A stretch of DNA of 64,000 nucleotides, taken from Paraglaciecola sp. MB-3u-78 (GTDB lineage Bacteria; Pseudomonadota; Gammaproteobacteria; Enterobacterales; Alteromonadaceae). The notes below the pieces were generated by a model. That model searched no databases. It was not told the DNA's origin and worked only from the letters and a program-made list of their open reading frames with translations. The DNA is taken from assembly GCF_002835935.1 (NCBI RefSeq), contig NZ_PJCF01000005.1, forward strand, positions 372,001 to 436,000. The letters run 5' to 3'. Positions 63,137 to 64,000 of this stretch are shown piece after piece. A program made the position numbers and the translations under genes. Numbering within the stretch: position 1 is the stretch's first letter; each line of letters opens with the position of its first letter.

Positions 63137-63994
63137 ATGCAAAAGTGTAAAATTGCCAAAGATATATGTATTTTCCCAAGATACCGAGGTGATAACGAAT
63201 ACTTATTAAATCTGTCATTCATACTAAAAAATAATTTTTCTAGCGTCGAATTTGTTGGGTTTTCACCCAAAAGCATGTTGAAAATGTTGTTAAATAGGCG
63301 AAAGTCAGATGTTCTGATATTAAATTGGCTAGAAGACTATCCCTGTTTGAAAAAAGGCGTTTTGGCAGAGGGATTTGAGACCTTGCGATTTGTTTTAGGT
63401 ATGGTAATTACTGGTTTCTGTTATAAAAAAATTATCTGGATACGGCATAGTTACAAGCCGCATCTGGAATATAGTAAATTATGTTATCGCACAATATGTG
63501 GCGTAATTGGATTTTTCAGTGACAGTATTGTTACTCATCGAAGAGTTCAAGAATTCAAATCTCAGGTTATATCTCACCCTCTTTATAAAAAAACCAAGGC
63601 TAATACGTTAGCTCCTTTGTATGATTTGATATTTGGTAATATTAAATCATACAAAAAAATTCCGTTAATTCTTCAGAATTGGGAACCTAAACGTGAGCAT
63701 AAAATAATTGGTAAGTGCAAAAGTGCAGACCTTAATAGTGAGATTACAACTTTAATAAAAGATAGGCTCCCTAAGGTCATTTATGAAAATCGATTTATGG
63801 AGGTCGAAGAGTTAAATGGCCTCTTATCATCTGTTACTTTTGTAATTCTCGATCATGAAGAAGCTTCAATGATTGCGTGTGAAACATTTTATCATGCAAT
63901 TTCTTACGGTGCGAATGTAGTTTTAAAAGACTCTGAGTTTGGCAGGACTGTTAAAAGCGAGTTTCCTCTGGTTCATTTAGTAGAAAACTTTTGA
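63137..63994 (+). CDS. Glycosyltransferase (WxRHNF-HPLY family), copy 3 of 3
   Basis: The 285-residue GT-B-like enzyme shows SDVLILNWLEDYPCLKKG, KKIIWIRHSYKPHLEYSK and SQVISHPLYKKTKANTLAP. LIFGNIKSYKKIPLILQNWE and ETFYHAISYGANVVLKDSEF follow. It is the best-preserved of three homologues in this locus (others at 31888 and 47815). It ends LVHLVENF, about 35 residues before the end reconstructed for copy 1. It may thus be slightly truncated or continue in another frame past the window. The sugar specificity is unknown. Confidence 0.75.
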   Translation: MQKCKIAKDICIFPRYRGDNEYLLNLSFILKNNFSSVEFVGFSPKSMLKMLLNRRKSDVLILNWLEDYPCLKKGVLAEGFETLRFVLGMVITGFCYKKIIWIRHSYKPHLEYSKLCYRTICGVIGFFSDSIVTHRRVQEFKSQVISHPLYKKTKANTLAPLYDLIFGNIKSYKKIPLILQNWEPKREHKIIGKCKSADLNSEITTLIKDRLPKVIYENRFMEVEELNGLLSSVTFVILDHEEASMIACETFYHAISYGANVVLKDSEFGRTVKSEFPLVHLVENF

Positions 63995-64000
63995 GGCGAC

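Overview
The window is chromosomal DNA from a marine gammaproteobacterium, most likely an Alteromonadaceae member (Alteromonas, Glaciecola or Paraglaciecola type). I infer this from the gene order dnaG-yqeY-rpsU / tsaD / plsY / folB-folK-uppP, from rdgC and phoBR, and from a vps-like exopolysaccharide (EPS) locus. No database search was possible, so the genus is a guess. No rRNA, tRNA or CRISPR array was seen.

Layout. 1-14.1 kb is conserved core: the dnaG start, yqeY, rpsU, tsaD, plsY, folB, folK, uppP, a HIT protein, an M49-like metallopeptidase lipoprotein, an HDOD protein, rdgC, a sensor kinase and phoB-phoR. A decayed oligopeptidase B gene (14.65-15.23 kb) marks the edge of the accessory region.

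15.3-31.9 kb is the backbone of a Wzx/Wzy-type EPS machine. It has an initiating sugar-phosphate transferase, an outer-membrane barrel protein, a Wza-like exporter, a Wzc-like co-polymerase/tyrosine kinase, a CpsB-type phosphatase, a VpsP-like protein, two O-antigen ligase/polymerase-type membrane proteins, a GT26 and a GT2 glycosyltransferase. Embedded in it is a LapG protease-LapD c-di-GMP receptor pair next to a repeat protein that carries a LapG-like TAAG site. Both forward EPS operons are preceded by sigma-54-like -24/-12 elements.

31.9-64 kb is the strain-variable part: glycosyltransferases, a Wzx flippase, acetyltransferase remnants, five sulfotransferase genes or remnants, and rmlBACD for dTDP-L-rhamnose. 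The likely product is a sulfated, rhamnose-containing exopolysaccharide. This part is heavily remodelled. It holds two IS110 (IS1111-like) copies, an IS66 element with a perfect 8-bp target duplication, an ISAs1 element with a perfect 10-bp duplication, an IS91 relic, an IS1634 relic, a dead toxin-antitoxin pair and many truncated or frameshifted glycosyltransferases.

Several small repeat families deserve attention: a roughly 266-bp MITE upstream of dnaG, modular hairpin elements with constant loops and variable stems, a roughly 130-215 bp repeat found in the intergenic spaces around the rml genes, and a roughly 90-bp segment shared by two distant loci. The most interesting candidates for undescribed biology are the modular hairpins, the possible guide (bridge/seek) RNA in the 3' noncoding part of the IS110 copies, and the TAAG-bearing repeat protein as a possible LapG substrate.
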